NCBI GenBank assembly: GCA_964624765.1
Contig: CAZUZO010000009.1
Span: 1 to 38,454 of the forward strand
Reading direction: 5' to 3'
DNA from: JAGTVB01 sp964624765
GTDB taxonomy: Bacteria > Pseudomonadota > Gammaproteobacteria > HK1
DNA length: 38,454 bases
How positions within the stretch are numbered: the stretch's first letter is position 1; each line of letters opens with the position of its first letter. This document shows positions 24,837-33,253 of this stretch, in pieces. The notes beneath the pieces are model-generated. The model saw nothing but the letters and a program-made list of their open reading frames with translations, made no database searches and was not told where the DNA came from. Position numbers and translations under genes: made by a program.

Positions 24837-27287
24837 ATGGACGACCGGTACTATCCAGATCAGATCGAAGCAAACACGCAACACTACTGGGATCAGGCGA
24901 AGTCCTTCGAGGTCACCGAAGCCCCCGACCGAGAAAAATTCTACTGCCTGTCGATGTTTCCCTATCCCAGTGGACGGCTGCACATGGGGCATGTGCGCAA
25001 CTATACCATTGGCGATGTCATCGCTCGCTATCAACGCATGCTGGGCAAGAACGTGCTTCAGCCGATGGGATGGGACGCCTTCGGCCTTCCAGCCGAGAAT
25101 GCAGCCGCACAACACCATGTTCTGCCCGCTCACTGGACCGAGCAAAATATTCACCATATGCGCCGGCAACTCAAGCGCCTCGGCTTCGGCTATGACTGGA
25201 AACGGGAGTTGGCGACCTGCCAGCCGGATTATTACCGGTGGGAACAATGGCTGTTTACCCGGCTGTATGAGCGGGGGCTGGTGTATCAAAAAAAGGCCGA
25301 GGTCAACTGGGACCCCGTTGACCAGACGGTGTTGGCCAATGAGCAGGTGGTCGAGGGACGCGGTTGGCGGTCGGGTGCCCTGGTGGAACGTCGCGAGATT
25401 CTACAGTGGTTCCTGCGCATTACCGCCTACGCTGACGAATTGCTGGAGGAAATCGAGGGATTGGAGGGTTGGCCAGAGGCAGTGCGCACGATGCAGCGCA
25501 ACTGGATCGGACGCTCCGAGGGGGTCGAACTCCTCTTTACCGTTCCCGGCGGTCAAGCACCGTTGAGGGTATTCACCACTCGCCCCGATACGCTCATGGG
25601 CGTGACCTATCTCGCCGTCGCCGGTGGCCATCCTCTTGCCATGCAGGCCGCCACGCAAGATGCCAAAATTCAAGCCTTCATCCAAGAATGCGCGATGACC
25701 GGCACCGCCGAGGCGACTTTGGAGACCATGGACAAACGGGGGATGCCCCTTGGCCTCTCCGCCAAGCACCCCATCACCGGAGAATCGCTGCCGGTTTGGA
25801 TAGCGAACTTCGTGCTCATGGGATACGGGACGGGGGCCGTCATGGCGGTCCCCGCCCATGACCAGCGGGACTTCGAGTTTGCCACCCAATACCATTTGCC
25901 GATCCGCCCGGTGGTGTTTCCAGTAGACGGCCAAGCGATCGACTTCAGCCAAGCGGCCTTCACCGAAAAAGGGGTCCTGCGCGATTCAGGGCCTTTTTCC
26001 GGGCTCACCTCCGAACAAGCTTCTGAGGCCGTCGCCCAATACCTGGAAGCGAGTGCGCAAGGCCACAAAGTGGTGAACTATCGACTCCGGGATTGGGGCA
26101 TCTCCCGCCAGCGATACTGGGGGGCTCCCATACCCATCATTTACTGCCCCCGGTGCGCCACGGTCCCGGTCCCGGACCACGACCTACCGGTCGTTCTGCC
26201 GCAGACGGTGTCTTTCGAAGGGGTCGGTTCCCCGCTGGCGCGGATGCCGGAATTTTATGAGACCCGCTGTCCACGCTGTGGCGCCCCGGCGAAACGCGAG
26301 ACGGATACCTTCGATACCTTTGTCGAGTCGTCATGGTATTACGCGCGCTACGCCTGCTCCGATAACCACCAAGCGATGCTCGATCAGCGCGCCAACTTTT
26401 GGCTGCCCGTTGACCAGTATGTGGGCGGTATCGAGCATGCCATCCTGCATCTTCTCTACGCACGATTCTTCCATAAGCTGCTACGCGACGTGGGGCTGGT
26501 GCAAAGTTCAGAGCCCTTCGTCAATCTGCTGACCCAAGGTATGGTGCTCAAAGATGGGGCGAAAATGTCCAAGTCGAAAGGCAACGTCGTCGACCCTGAG
26601 CATCTCATTGACCGGTACGGAGCCGATACCGTGCGCCTCTTCATGATGTTTGCGGCCCCGCCGGAGCAGTCACTAGAGTGGTCTGACAGCGCCGTCGAGG
26701 GAGCATCCCGTTTCTTGAGGCGACTGTGGCGACTCGTCTCGTCCCGTGCCACGGACGGCATCGCCACACCGCTCGAGCCGGCAACGCTTAGCGAGGCGCA
26801 GCGCTCGTTGCGGCGCCAGATCCACGAAACCGTTGCCAAGGTCTCCGACGATATCGGACGGCGCTACACCTTCAACACTGCCATCGCCGCGGTGATGGAA
26901 TTAGTCAATCACCTATCGCGATGGAACGACCCCTCACCACAGGGTCAAGCGGTGCTCCGAGAGGGTCTCAAGAGCGTGGTGTTGTTGCTCTCCCCCATCG
27001 TTCCCCACATCACCCACGCCCTGTGGCACGCGTTGGGTCACCAGCAGGCGGTGGTGGACGAACGCTGGCCGGTAGCCGATCCCGACGCCCTTATGCAACA
27101 AGACATCACCCTGGTTTTGCAGGTCAATGGGAAGTTACGCGGGCATATCCTCGTCAGGCAAGGGGCAGAAAACCATGAAGTGGAAAGGCAAGCGTTGGAT
27201 AACCCGAATGTGCAGCGATTCATTGCCGGTAAGCCGATCAAGAAGATCGTCTTGGTGCCAGGCAAAGTGGTCAATGTGGTGGTATAA
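24837..27287 (+). CDS. leuS: Leucyl-tRNA synthetase
   Basis: Class I aminoacyl-tRNA synthetase, 816 residues. The ATP-binding HIGH motif is HMGH (49-52, PYPSGRLHMGHVRNYT). The editing domain (CP1) has TTRPDTLMGVTYLAVAGGHPL and GTGAVMAVPAHDQRDFEFA. A zinc-binding-like CPRC...CPRCGAP pair is present, ESSWYYARY follows, and the second catalytic motif is KMSKSKGN near residue 577. The C-terminal anticodon and leucine-specific domains are complete (VQRFIAGKPIKKIVLVPGKVVNVVV). No clear ribosome-binding site precedes ATG 24837. Followed by lptE as in E. coli, but with a truncated MITE between. Confidence 0.97.
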   Translation: MDDRYYPDQIEANTQHYWDQAKSFEVTEAPDREKFYCLSMFPYPSGRLHMGHVRNYTIGDVIARYQRMLGKNVLQPMGWDAFGLPAENAAAQHHVLPAHWTEQNIHHMRRQLKRLGFGYDWKRELATCQPDYYRWEQWLFTRLYERGLVYQKKAEVNWDPVDQTVLANEQVVEGRGWRSGALVERREILQWFLRITAYADELLEEIEGLEGWPEAVRTMQRNWIGRSEGVELLFTVPGGQAPLRVFTTRPDTLMGVTYLAVAGGHPLAMQAATQDAKIQAFIQECAMTGTAEATLETMDKRGMPLGLSAKHPITGESLPVWIANFVLMGYGTGAVMAVPAHDQRDFEFATQYHLPIRPVVFPVDGQAIDFSQAAFTEKGVLRDSGPFSGLTSEQASEAVAQYLEASAQGHKVVNYRLRDWGISRQRYWGAPIPIIYCPRCATVPVPDHDLPVVLPQTVSFEGVGSPLARMPEFYETRCPRCGAPAKRETDTFDTFVESSWYYARYACSDNHQAMLDQRANFWLPVDQYVGGIEHAILHLLYARFFHKLLRDVGLVQSSEPFVNLLTQGMVLKDGAKMSKSKGNVVDPEHLIDRYGADTVRLFMMFAAPPEQSLEWSDSAVEGASRFLRRLWRLVSSRATDGIATPLEPATLSEAQRSLRRQIHETVAKVSDDIGRRYTFNTAIAAVMELVNHLSRWNDPSPQGQAVLREGLKSVVLLLSPIVPHITHALWHALGHQQAVVDERWPVADPDALMQQDITLVLQVNGKLRGHILVRQGAENHEVERQALDNPNVQRFIAGKPIKKIVLVPGKVVNVVV

Positions 27288-27295
27288 AGTAGTGA

Positions 27296-27400
27296 GAGGT
27301 TGTGAAAAAACCGTAGCGAGCAGCCCGAGAGCAAGGCGGACTGGGCCAAGCCGAGAGACATATCAGATAGATAGGCGAGGAACGAGCACCGCCCAACGCC
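27296..27400. mobile_element. Family A MITE, right third deleted, between leuS and lptE
   Basis: Starts GAGGTTGTGAAAAAACC after TGA (27293-27295), eight bases past the leuS stop. It runs to gcccaacgccg and then breaks off about 12 bp before the lptE ATG. The right end and its target triplet are missing, so a deletion has fused the element to the lptE leader. Confidence 0.88.
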
Positions 27401-27411
27401 GTCGGCGCAAC

Positions 27412-27903
27412 ATGCTGATCACATCCTTGTGGCTCGGGATGAGCCTACTCACCCAAGGCGGCTGTGGCTTCCATTTGCGTGGCGGCGTGATATTGCCCGC
27501 CGACGTCAATGCTATTCACGTGCAAGTCTCCAATCCCGAGCTCGCAGAAGAGATCAATCTCTTGTTGGAGGCGGGTCAGGCGTCCATCGTACCGACCCCC
27601 CAGGACGCCGATGTGACGTTGATCGTCGCCCCCGAGCGCTTCGAGCGGCGGCTGCTAGCGGTGGACGCCCAGACCGGCAAGGCGCGAGAGTTCGAGTTGA
27701 ACTTCACCACCGATTTCCAATTGCTGAGCAAGGAGGGGCAAATCCTCGTGCCACCTCAGACCCTTTCCATCTCCCGTGAAATGGTATTCGATCCCGAGGC
27801 AGTCATCGGTACGAGCCGTGAAGAAGAGCTGATCTATACCGAGATCAGACGCGATGCGGCCCGGCAGATCATGGCACGCGTGCAAGCGGCATTTGCTCCG
27901 TAG
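27412..27903 (+). CDS. lptE: LPS-assembly lipoprotein LptE
   Basis: Outer-membrane lipoprotein that plugs the LptD pore and helps place lipopolysaccharide on the cell surface. From ATG 27412 the protein has 163 residues: a short signal peptide (LITSLWLGMSLLTQ) and a lipidation cysteine in GGCGFHLRGG (Cys18), with a non-standard -3 residue. The LptE core follows (IHVQVSNPELAEEINLLL, TLSISREMVFDPEAVIGTSREEELIYTEIRRD). The leader is mostly MITE sequence and shows no ribosome-binding site. The frame is open back through the MITE to a GTG at 27292 and an ATG at 27274 inside the end of leuS, so coupled translation with a basic MITE-encoded extension (TAQRRRRN just before the usual Met) is possible. 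Confidence 0.88.
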   Translation: MLITSLWLGMSLLTQGGCGFHLRGGVILPADVNAIHVQVSNPELAEEINLLLEAGQASIVPTPQDADVTLIVAPERFERRLLAVDAQTGKAREFELNFTTDFQLLSKEGQILVPPQTLSISREMVFDPEAVIGTSREEELIYTEIRRDAARQIMARVQAAFAP

Positions 27904-28044
27904 AGGCCATGGCAAGTTTTTGGCCTCCTGCTTCCCCGCGGGCTGCAGCCGACCCCGCGGCGCTAAGCACCACCGCGTACCCATCCATGCCTGGCGGTTC
28001 GAGTCCGACATCGGCACGAAACGCTATCGATTCAAGGAGAAATG

Positions 28045-29160
28045 ATGCGGATCGGCGTTCCTAAGGAGATAAAGGACAGCGAGTATCGGGTCGGGTTAGT
28101 CCCCGCGAGCGTGCATGAACTCGCGGTGAGCGGTCATCAGGTGCTCGTTGAGCACGGGGCGGGAGCGGGGGTGGGGTTTTCCGATGAAGATTACCGGACG
28201 GCGGGGGCTAGCGTCGTGGTCACCGCACAAGAGATTTTCACGCAGGCGGATATGCTCATCAAGGTGAAGGAACCTCAAGCCGAGGAACGCCGACTGTTGC
28301 GACCCGGCCAAGTGCTCTTCACCTATCTTCACCTCGCCCCCGATCCCGTACAGACCGCGGAACTCATTCAGAGCGAGGCCATTTGCATCGGTTACGAAAC
28401 AGTGACTTCGGCGCGCGGGGGACTGCCGCTGCTGGCACCCATGTCCGAAGTCGCCGGCCGCATGTCTATTCAGGCCGGAGCCTACTGTCTGGAAGAAGCC
28501 CATGGCGGTATGGGGGTATTGCTGGGCGGTGTACCGGGAGTGGAACCGGCCAAGGTCGTCATTCTAGGCGGTGGCGTGGTCGGGACCAACGCCGCCGGAA
28601 TCGCTCTCGGTTTCGGCGCCGATGTGGTGGTGCTCGATCGGTCAAACGAAGTGCTGGCTTCGCTCTGGACCCAATTCGGCCCGCAGCTCAAAACGGTGTT
28701 CGCAACCCGGCAAGCCGTAGAACATCATCTGTTGAAGGCCGATCTCGTGATCGGAGCAGTCCTCATTCCTGGCGCCGCCGCACCCAAGCTCGTCGCTGCG
28801 GAATGGGTCCGTCGCATGAAGCGGGGATCGGTGGTGGTGGACGTGTCGATCGATCAAGGCGGTTGCTTCCAGACCTCGCGCCCCACTACCCACACCTCGC
28901 CCACCTATGTGGTGGACGGCGTGGTTCACTATTGCGTCACCAATATGCCGGGTGGAGTCCCGCGCACCTCGACCTTTGCCCTCAACAACGCCACCCTGCC
29001 CCGCATCCTGGCCCTGGCCAATAAGGGATACCGTAGCGCCATGCTGGAAGATCCCTACCTGCGGGCAGGATTAAATATCTACCGAGGCAAAGTCACCTGC
29101 CAGGCGGTCGCTGAGGCCCTCGGCTACCCGTACCGGGATCCCTTGGAAGTGCTGAGCTAG
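28045..29160 (+). CDS. ald: Alanine dehydrogenase
   Basis: NAD-dependent enzyme that interconverts L-alanine with pyruvate and ammonia. 371 residues from ATG 28045 (a second ATG three bases earlier is too close to the AAGGAG site). Family motifs: MRIGVPKEIKDSEYRVGLVPA, LIKVKEPQ (substrate lysine), FTYLHLAPD (catalytic histidine), the Rossmann loop VILGGGVVGTNAAGIA and VDVSIDQGGCFQTSRPTTH. In a nitrogen fixer it could assimilate ammonium, but the position between lptE and an OmpA lipoprotein shows no functional link. Confidence 0.95.
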   Translation: MRIGVPKEIKDSEYRVGLVPASVHELAVSGHQVLVEHGAGAGVGFSDEDYRTAGASVVVTAQEIFTQADMLIKVKEPQAEERRLLRPGQVLFTYLHLAPDPVQTAELIQSEAICIGYETVTSARGGLPLLAPMSEVAGRMSIQAGAYCLEEAHGGMGVLLGGVPGVEPAKVVILGGGVVGTNAAGIALGFGADVVVLDRSNEVLASLWTQFGPQLKTVFATRQAVEHHLLKADLVIGAVLIPGAAAPKLVAAEWVRRMKRGSVVVDVSIDQGGCFQTSRPTTHTSPTYVVDGVVHYCVTNMPGGVPRTSTFALNNATLPRILALANKGYRSAMLEDPYLRAGLNIYRGKVTCQAVAEALGYPYRDPLEVLS

Positions 29161-29174
29161 CCCCAAGGATGGGG
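29161..29174 (+). terminator. Short hairpin after ald, shared with family B MITE
   Basis: CCCC-aaggat-GGGG directly follows the ald stop. The same 14 bases occur inside family B (gccccaaggatggggc near 33467-33480). It may be a weak terminator or a remnant of an element. Confidence 0.4.
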
Positions 29175-29193
29175 AATCGCTGACCGCATCGCT

Positions 29194-29871
29194 CTACCCA
29201 CCCCCCGCCGGTTGTGCCGCAGAGAGCCGAAATTCGACACGACGATTGCGCGCCCGTCCCTCCTTCGTCGCGTTGGTGTCGATGGGACGCCGCGACCCCT
29301 CGCCAAACATATCGATCCGATCCGCATCGACACCGTAAGCGATCAGATATTCGCCCACTGCGAAGGCACGGTCTTGAGACAACCTATCATTAAACGCCAC
29401 GCTCCCGGTGCTATCCGTGTGCCCGATGATCGTGATGCGTGTTTCCGAATATTGCTGTAGAACACTGCCAAAGGACCGCAAGGTCGGGACAAACTCCGGC
29501 TTCACGTCCTTCTTGGCCGTATCAAAGGTGATATCACCTGGCGAGGTAAGTTTGATCTCATCTTGACCTGTCCTTTCCACCTGGATGCCAGAACCGGCGA
29601 GATTCTCCCGCAACGCTTGCTCTTGTCGGTCCATATACCAACCGATCCCACCCCCGACGGCTGCGCCCGCGGCGGCACCAATGGCAGCACCTTTGCCATC
29701 GCCAGCAATGGCCCCTAAAACGCCGCCGGTCGCCGCGCCGATCCCGGCCCCCGCGGCTGACTTTCGGACTTGCTTTTGGCCTGTCTGCGGATCTTCCTTG
29801 TAAACGACGCTTTCACAACCCGACAGCGCCACCATGGCAGCCATAATGACCATTCCAAATTGACTTTTCAC
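29194..29871 (-). CDS. OmpA-family lipoprotein with glycine zipper (YiaD-like)
   Basis: 225 residues from a GTG with GGAGG six bases upstream. The signal peptide ends in a lipobox ALSGC (Cys19). A glycine-zipper segment (~38-76: AAGAGIGAATGGVLGAIAG then GAAAGAAVGGGIGWY) is followed by an OmpA domain with ITFDTAKKDVKPEF, IIGHTDSTGSVAFNDRLSQDRA and ARNRRVEFRL. The aspartate of HTDSTG and the arginine of NRRVEF suit peptidoglycan binding. The closest known layout is YiaD/Pal-like envelope lipoproteins. Its own promoter is likely (see 29922-29927). Confidence 0.88.
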   Translation of the reverse strand: MKSQFGMVIMAAMVALSGCESVVYKEDPQTGQKQVRKSAAGAGIGAATGGVLGAIAGDGKGAAIGAAAGAAVGGGIGWYMDRQEQALRENLAGSGIQVERTGQDEIKLTSPGDITFDTAKKDVKPEFVPTLRSFGSVLQQYSETRITIIGHTDSTGSVAFNDRLSQDRAFAVGEYLIAYGVDADRIDMFGEGSRRPIDTNATKEGRARNRRVEFRLSAAQPAGGG

Positions 29872-29921
29872 TGGGTCCCTCCACCATGATCCTAACTGGG
29901 TGCTTTATCGACCTCCCCCTC

Positions 29922-29927
29922 ATTATA
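29922..29927 (-). promoter_or_regulatory. -10 element of the OmpA lipoprotein promoter
   Basis: A perfect TATAAT on the reverse strand, 50 bp before the start codon; no convincing -35 element. The rest of the 29872-30144 gap shows nothing I can name. Confidence 0.4.
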
Positions 29928-30144
29928 GGGCTAATCACCCCACAGTGGTGCTCCCCATGTCGCCAAAACGATGACCAACGCCCTGCGCTGAGAGGGTATC
30001 CAGCCTGTCGTTCACGACGGGTCTATAGCGGGCATAGGGCTCTAGCGTACTCACAATCGAGCGGCGTCACCCTACCGACGATACACCGCAGGCTACCGGC
30101 GGGTGTAGCCGGTATGCATCAAATCAGCGCCTAGTAGACCGGGG

Positions 30145-30756
30145 TCAAGGATTGCCCTCTTCGGGCCCAAAACACTCCGCGTAACCCTGACACACCTCAC
30201 AGGAGGGAGCGCGACAAACATCGATCGCTGCTTGCAAACAAAGCTGTCTGTAGAGGAATTTTTTCCATTTCATATCCCCTACGTTTTTCTTCACAAGAGC
30301 TGGGAAATTGTGTCTGAAAAGGTTGGATAGATCCTGGCGTGACCAAAGCCCCAGATCCTGCCAGAGATGATCGCCGCCCATGCAACCCGCGGCCAGTATC
30401 TCCGCCATCCATTCCTCCGATTCATCCCGGCCTGCCCGATGACGGAGGAGCAGCGCTCTCAGGTCCTCACACTCCGGCCTCCTCCTCGGGTCAATACCAC
30501 CACCATACCGTCCCGTTGCGAAACCAACCCGAGTACCGGGAAAGTGATGGTAGCGCAAGCGGGCGTAAGCGATCGGCATCAAACCGAGCCGATCGGGCAA
30601 CACAGTTCCCCCCGCCGCCCATGTGGCGTGGATACACGCCAAGGCGTGATCATTGGGATGCCCACGACGGCACGCCATCAACTCCTCGTAGTAGACCCCC
30701 CGCACGGCGTATCCAAGCTCTTCTGCCTTGCGGCACACGGCCGGATGTCGCGCCAT
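30145..30756 (-). CDS. nifQ: Nitrogenase molybdenum-supply protein NifQ
   Basis: Delivers molybdenum for FeMo-cofactor synthesis through an iron-sulfur cluster. From ATG 30756 the protein has 203 residues and ends in the NifQ cysteine motif C-x4-C-x2-C-x5-C (181, 186, 189, 195; CRAPSCEVCQGYAEC). Upstream are the family segments HLWQDLGLWSRQDLSNLF and FPALVKKNVGDMKWKKFLYRQ. GGAG of the feSII end serves as ribosome-binding site, and the two genes are separated by two bases (a TTG at 30762 would overlap), so they are co-transcribed. Last gene of the nifB operon here. Confidence 0.92.
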   Translation of the reverse strand: MARHPAVCRKAEELGYAVRGVYYEELMACRRGHPNDHALACIHATWAAGGTVLPDRLGLMPIAYARLRYHHFPGTRVGFATGRYGGGIDPRRRPECEDLRALLLRHRAGRDESEEWMAEILAAGCMGGDHLWQDLGLWSRQDLSNLFRHNFPALVKKNVGDMKWKKFLYRQLCLQAAIDVCRAPSCEVCQGYAECFGPEEGNP

Positions 30757-30758
30757 CT

Positions 30759-31109
30759 TCAATACTCCACCAGAATGTCCTCATCGCGTACGATGATCTG
30801 GCAAGCTAGCCGCCACTCCCGAGGTAAGTCGTCGACCAACATGTCTTCAACTTGGGCCTTGGTTAGCTTGCCAAGCTCCACTAGCCGCTCGCGCTCTTTG
30901 TCGGTCAGCGGCCCGCCCATGCGGGCACCCTTGTCATCTAGCGCGGTAACCCGTACCAGACAGCTGCCACATTCCCCGTCCTGACAATCAAAGGCGATCG
31001 GAATCTGATGTTCTCGAGCGATCTTCAGCACCGTCTGCGTGTGACTGCCGGCTACTGCGTAGACAGTCTTGTCCTTATACTCGGGGCTACTGAACGTAAT
31101 GAGCGCCAT
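30759..31109 (-). CDS. [2Fe-2S] ferredoxin, Shethna protein II (FeSII) type
   Basis: 116 residues that closely follow the pattern of Azotobacter FeSII as I recall it: ITFSSP start, AVAG, FDCQDGECGSCLVRV (Cys42, 47, 50), GGPLTDKERERLVELGKL, and DLPREWRLACQIIVRDEDILVE (Cys103). FeSII binds the nitrogenase components under oxygen stress and holds them in an inactive protected complex (conformational protection). It has the insertion between the third and fourth cysteine that separates this type from ordinary ferredoxins. Good ribosome-binding site AAGGAG. Placement between a second ferredoxin gene and nifQ supports a nitrogenase role. Confidence 0.88.
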   Translation of the reverse strand: MALITFSSPEYKDKTVYAVAGSHTQTVLKIAREHQIPIAFDCQDGECGSCLVRVTALDDKGARMGGPLTDKERERLVELGKLTKAQVEDMLVDDLPREWRLACQIIVRDEDILVEY

Positions 31110-31195
31110 GGGCTTTCATCTCCTTGCGCAAACTTGCCAAGTGGGGGTTCGCAGGCCGACCGGGCGCGGCGCATGCACCTTACGCCGTGTCTCAT

Positions 31196-31208
31196 CCGAA
31201 ACAGCTTC
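31196..31208. repeat. Solo family B end beside the fdx stop codon
   Basis: gaaacagcttc (31198-31208) is the family B terminus and is followed by TCA in CTCAG (31209-31211), the stop codon of the fdx gene on the reverse strand. Only about 11-13 bases match, so this is a short relic. Confidence 0.5.
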
Positions 31209-31493
31209 TCAGGCCGGCCTGACTGCGCAATCCCCCAGCACTTGCGCTTGACAAGCAAGCCGAAAATGCTTTCCGGCCAAGTTCTCCCGCAACACCTTGT
31301 CCTCCAACACCGAAGGCTCGGACAAGTTGTTCCAACCCGCTACGACCTTCATCAAGCAGGTCCCGCAGTCGCACTCACGACAACCATAGACGATGCCGGA
31401 ACCAACCTTCTCGGAAACTTCGATGATGCGCGTCCCAACGGGGACCGAAACGGTCAAATCAATATCTTGAAAGGTGACCTTCGCCTTGGCCAT
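31209..31493 (-). CDS. [2Fe-2S] ferredoxin of the nif operon
   Basis: 94-residue soluble ferredoxin. The cluster loop is GCRECDCGTCLMKV (Cys38, 43, 46) with the fourth ligand in RLACQAQ (Cys81); two further cysteines (41, 89) are present. It has the fold pattern of plant-type ferredoxins but lacks the FeSII insertion. Placed 105 bp after nifB, it may donate electrons in FeMo-cofactor assembly or to nitrogenase; the partner cannot be told. Stop codon TGA coincides with the target triplet of a family B end. Confidence 0.85.
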   Translation of the reverse strand: MAKAKVTFQDIDLTVSVPVGTRIIEVSEKVGSGIVYGCRECDCGTCLMKVVAGWNNLSEPSVLEDKVLRENLAGKHFRLACQAQVLGDCAVRPA

Positions 31494-31528
31494 GCCTGTC
31501 CGTCCTCCTCGTTACGTCGGTAGAAACC

Positions 31529-31545
31529 AGGCACCCTCGGTGCCT
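31529..31545 (-). other. Hairpin before fdx
   Basis: Perfect 7-bp stem AGGCACC / GGTGCCT with a 3-nt loop in the nifB-fdx gap, read GGTTTCT after it on the transcribed strand. Possible attenuator or RNA processing site. Confidence 0.4.
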
Positions 31546-31563
31546 CGCTCATCGCCATGGGTC

Positions 31564-31598
31564 GAAACGCCGGGGCGCGCTGCGTGTTGGGGCGTTTC
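31564..31598 (-). terminator. Hairpin directly after nifB
   Basis: GAAACGCC (31564-31571) pairs with GGCGTTTC (31591-31598) and the stem begins one base after the nifB stop codon. No U-tract. It may terminate part of the nifB transcripts or stabilise the nifB mRNA against 3' decay. Confidence 0.45.
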
Positions 31599-33113
31599 TT
31601 AGGCGCTCCCGCTTGCTACCTTGGGCTCCCAGCGCTGGTAACGACCGCTTGCAAGCAGCTCCTGATAGATCGTCTCCACAGCTCCCTCGATTGGGCCATC
31701 GGCATGCTCCGCGTTGGGCACGATCCCTGCCTCCTCCAGGGCAGACCAAGGTTCGAACCCGATCTGTGCGCAGAGCACCGCGGCACACCCCTGGAGAGCC
31801 TGTATGGCCGTCGCAAGAACCTCCTCGCGTTGTCGGCAATGTGTCGGGCCGGCACAGTAACGCTGTGTTCTGCGCACGCCCACCAAGCGTACGCCTTGAG
31901 GGCCAACCTCGTAGACCAGAAACTCGCTCGCGGCTCCGAAGTGCTCGTTGATCAATCCACCGCCACGCGTGGCCACGGCGATCAACAGCGCAGGCTGGGA
32001 CTTTGCCTGATCCAGCAGCGACCCATTGAATCGACCCGTAGAAAACACCACCTCTGGGCGGCGGTCAGGGGATTTCGATGCCTGCTTGCGGTCGATGGCC
32101 ATGCGCACCTTTGCGCGCTTGCGCAGGGCTGCCGGATAGTCGACCTCCATGCTTTCAATAGCTTCCATGCTAAACAGCGCTCCTTGGTCCTGGCCAAGTA
32201 ATCCCACCGCGTCAGCCCGACACTGCCGACAGTGGCGCATCATCGTGATCTCTCCACCACAGCCATCCTGTACCGCTTTGAGCTCCGCCGGAGTTGGAGC
32301 CCGCTGACCCGATAGGCCGAAAAAAGTGCCGTGCCGAGGCTCCGCAATCAAGGGGAGGATGTTGTGTAAGAAAGCGCCCTGGGCGCTCACCCACCGGTTC
32401 ACCTCTGGCAAGTGCTGGTCGTTGATACCCGGTATCATCACCGAGTTGATCTTCACCAGCACACCCAGGCGAGTTAACCTACGCAGCCCCTCCTGTTGCT
32501 GTTCGATAAGCACTCGCGCGCCTCGCTCCCCCATCAGGCGCTTACCCTGCCAAAAAATCCAGGGGTGAATCCGCGCGCCGATGACCGGATCGATGGCGTT
32601 GAGGGTGATGGTCACATGATCCACATGAAGCTTCGCGAGCTCTTCGGCGTATTCCGGTAGCCGTAGGCCATTGGTGGATAGGCACAATCGAAGGTCTGGA
32701 GCCTGCTCAGCGATGCCGCGTAACGTCGCGAAGGTACGCCTGGGGTTTGCCAAAGGCTCACCCGGTCCGGCAATACCCACCACCGACAGTTGCGGAATCA
32801 CTGCGCCAACGACCAGGGCTTTCTTGACCGCTTGCTCAGGCGTCAAGCGTTGCGACACCACACCAGGGCGCGATTCATTGGCACAATCGTATTTGCGGTT
32901 GCAATAATGGCAACGGATGTTACAGGCCGGAGCCACGGCAAGGTGTATACGGGCGTAATGATGGTGCGCCTCTTCGGAGAAGCAAGGGTGATGGCGGATC
33001 TTCTCGCGGATGTCCTCAGGCACTTCCCGCCGCGGACGGCGCACACAGGCTGTTGGCGAGCAAACCGGGCCCGAACCGTGGAGGATCGTAGAGTTGACCA
33101 GCTCGTGTGTCAT
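31599..33113 (-). CDS. nifB: FeMo-cofactor precursor (NifB-co) synthase NifB
   Basis: Radical SAM enzyme that builds the 8Fe-9S-carbide core of FeMo-cofactor. 504 residues from ATG 33113 (GAAGGA upstream; a longer frame to 33191 has no support and crosses the promoter). Cluster motif CNIRCHYC (Cys64, 68, 71), preceded by HHYARIHLAVAPA and followed by CNRKYDCANESRPGVVS and GIAGPGEPLANP. MMRHCRQCRADAVGLLGQD supplies further cluster ligands. The C-terminal ~130 residues form a NifX/NafY-like cofactor-binding domain (LIAVATRGGGLINEHFG ... CAGPTHC). A sigma-54 promoter and NifA site lie upstream. Confidence 0.97.
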   Translation of the reverse strand: MTHELVNSTILHGSGPVCSPTACVRRPRREVPEDIREKIRHHPCFSEEAHHHYARIHLAVAPACNIRCHYCNRKYDCANESRPGVVSQRLTPEQAVKKALVVGAVIPQLSVVGIAGPGEPLANPRRTFATLRGIAEQAPDLRLCLSTNGLRLPEYAEELAKLHVDHVTITLNAIDPVIGARIHPWIFWQGKRLMGERGARVLIEQQQEGLRRLTRLGVLVKINSVMIPGINDQHLPEVNRWVSAQGAFLHNILPLIAEPRHGTFFGLSGQRAPTPAELKAVQDGCGGEITMMRHCRQCRADAVGLLGQDQGALFSMEAIESMEVDYPAALRKRAKVRMAIDRKQASKSPDRRPEVVFSTGRFNGSLLDQAKSQPALLIAVATRGGGLINEHFGAASEFLVYEVGPQGVRLVGVRRTQRYCAGPTHCRQREEVLATAIQALQGCAAVLCAQIGFEPWSALEEAGIVPNAEHADGPIEGAVETIYQELLASGRYQRWEPKVASGSA

Positions 33114-33174
33114 CGGTGTTCCTTCTGCCGCGCCGGGATGGAGCGCATAGGTTGATCTCGTCGCAAGACCACCG

Positions 33175-33190
33175 AGCAAAGGCTGCGCCA
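33175..33190 (-). promoter_or_regulatory. Sigma-54 promoter of nifB
   Basis: Reverse strand TGGCGCAGCCTTTGCT, with GG and GC 12 bp apart as in the -24/-12 consensus (TGGCACG-N4-TTGCT). Transcription would begin near 33163, giving a ~50-base leader. Confidence 0.75.
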
Positions 33191-33253
33191 CACACCTGTA
33201 ATATCAATAAGTTATTGTTTTATAATATATTTCATCGGTCAATCGAGAGCTAT

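Noticed and set aside
29986..30040. ctgagagggtatcc and gacgggtctatagcgggc as a decayed family A copy
   Set aside because: Only scattered similarity without a recognisable terminus on either side.
33114..33191. 26-residue N-terminal extension of NifB
   Set aside because: It would begin inside the sigma-54 promoter, upstream of the predicted transcription start; ATG 33113 has a good ribosome-binding site.
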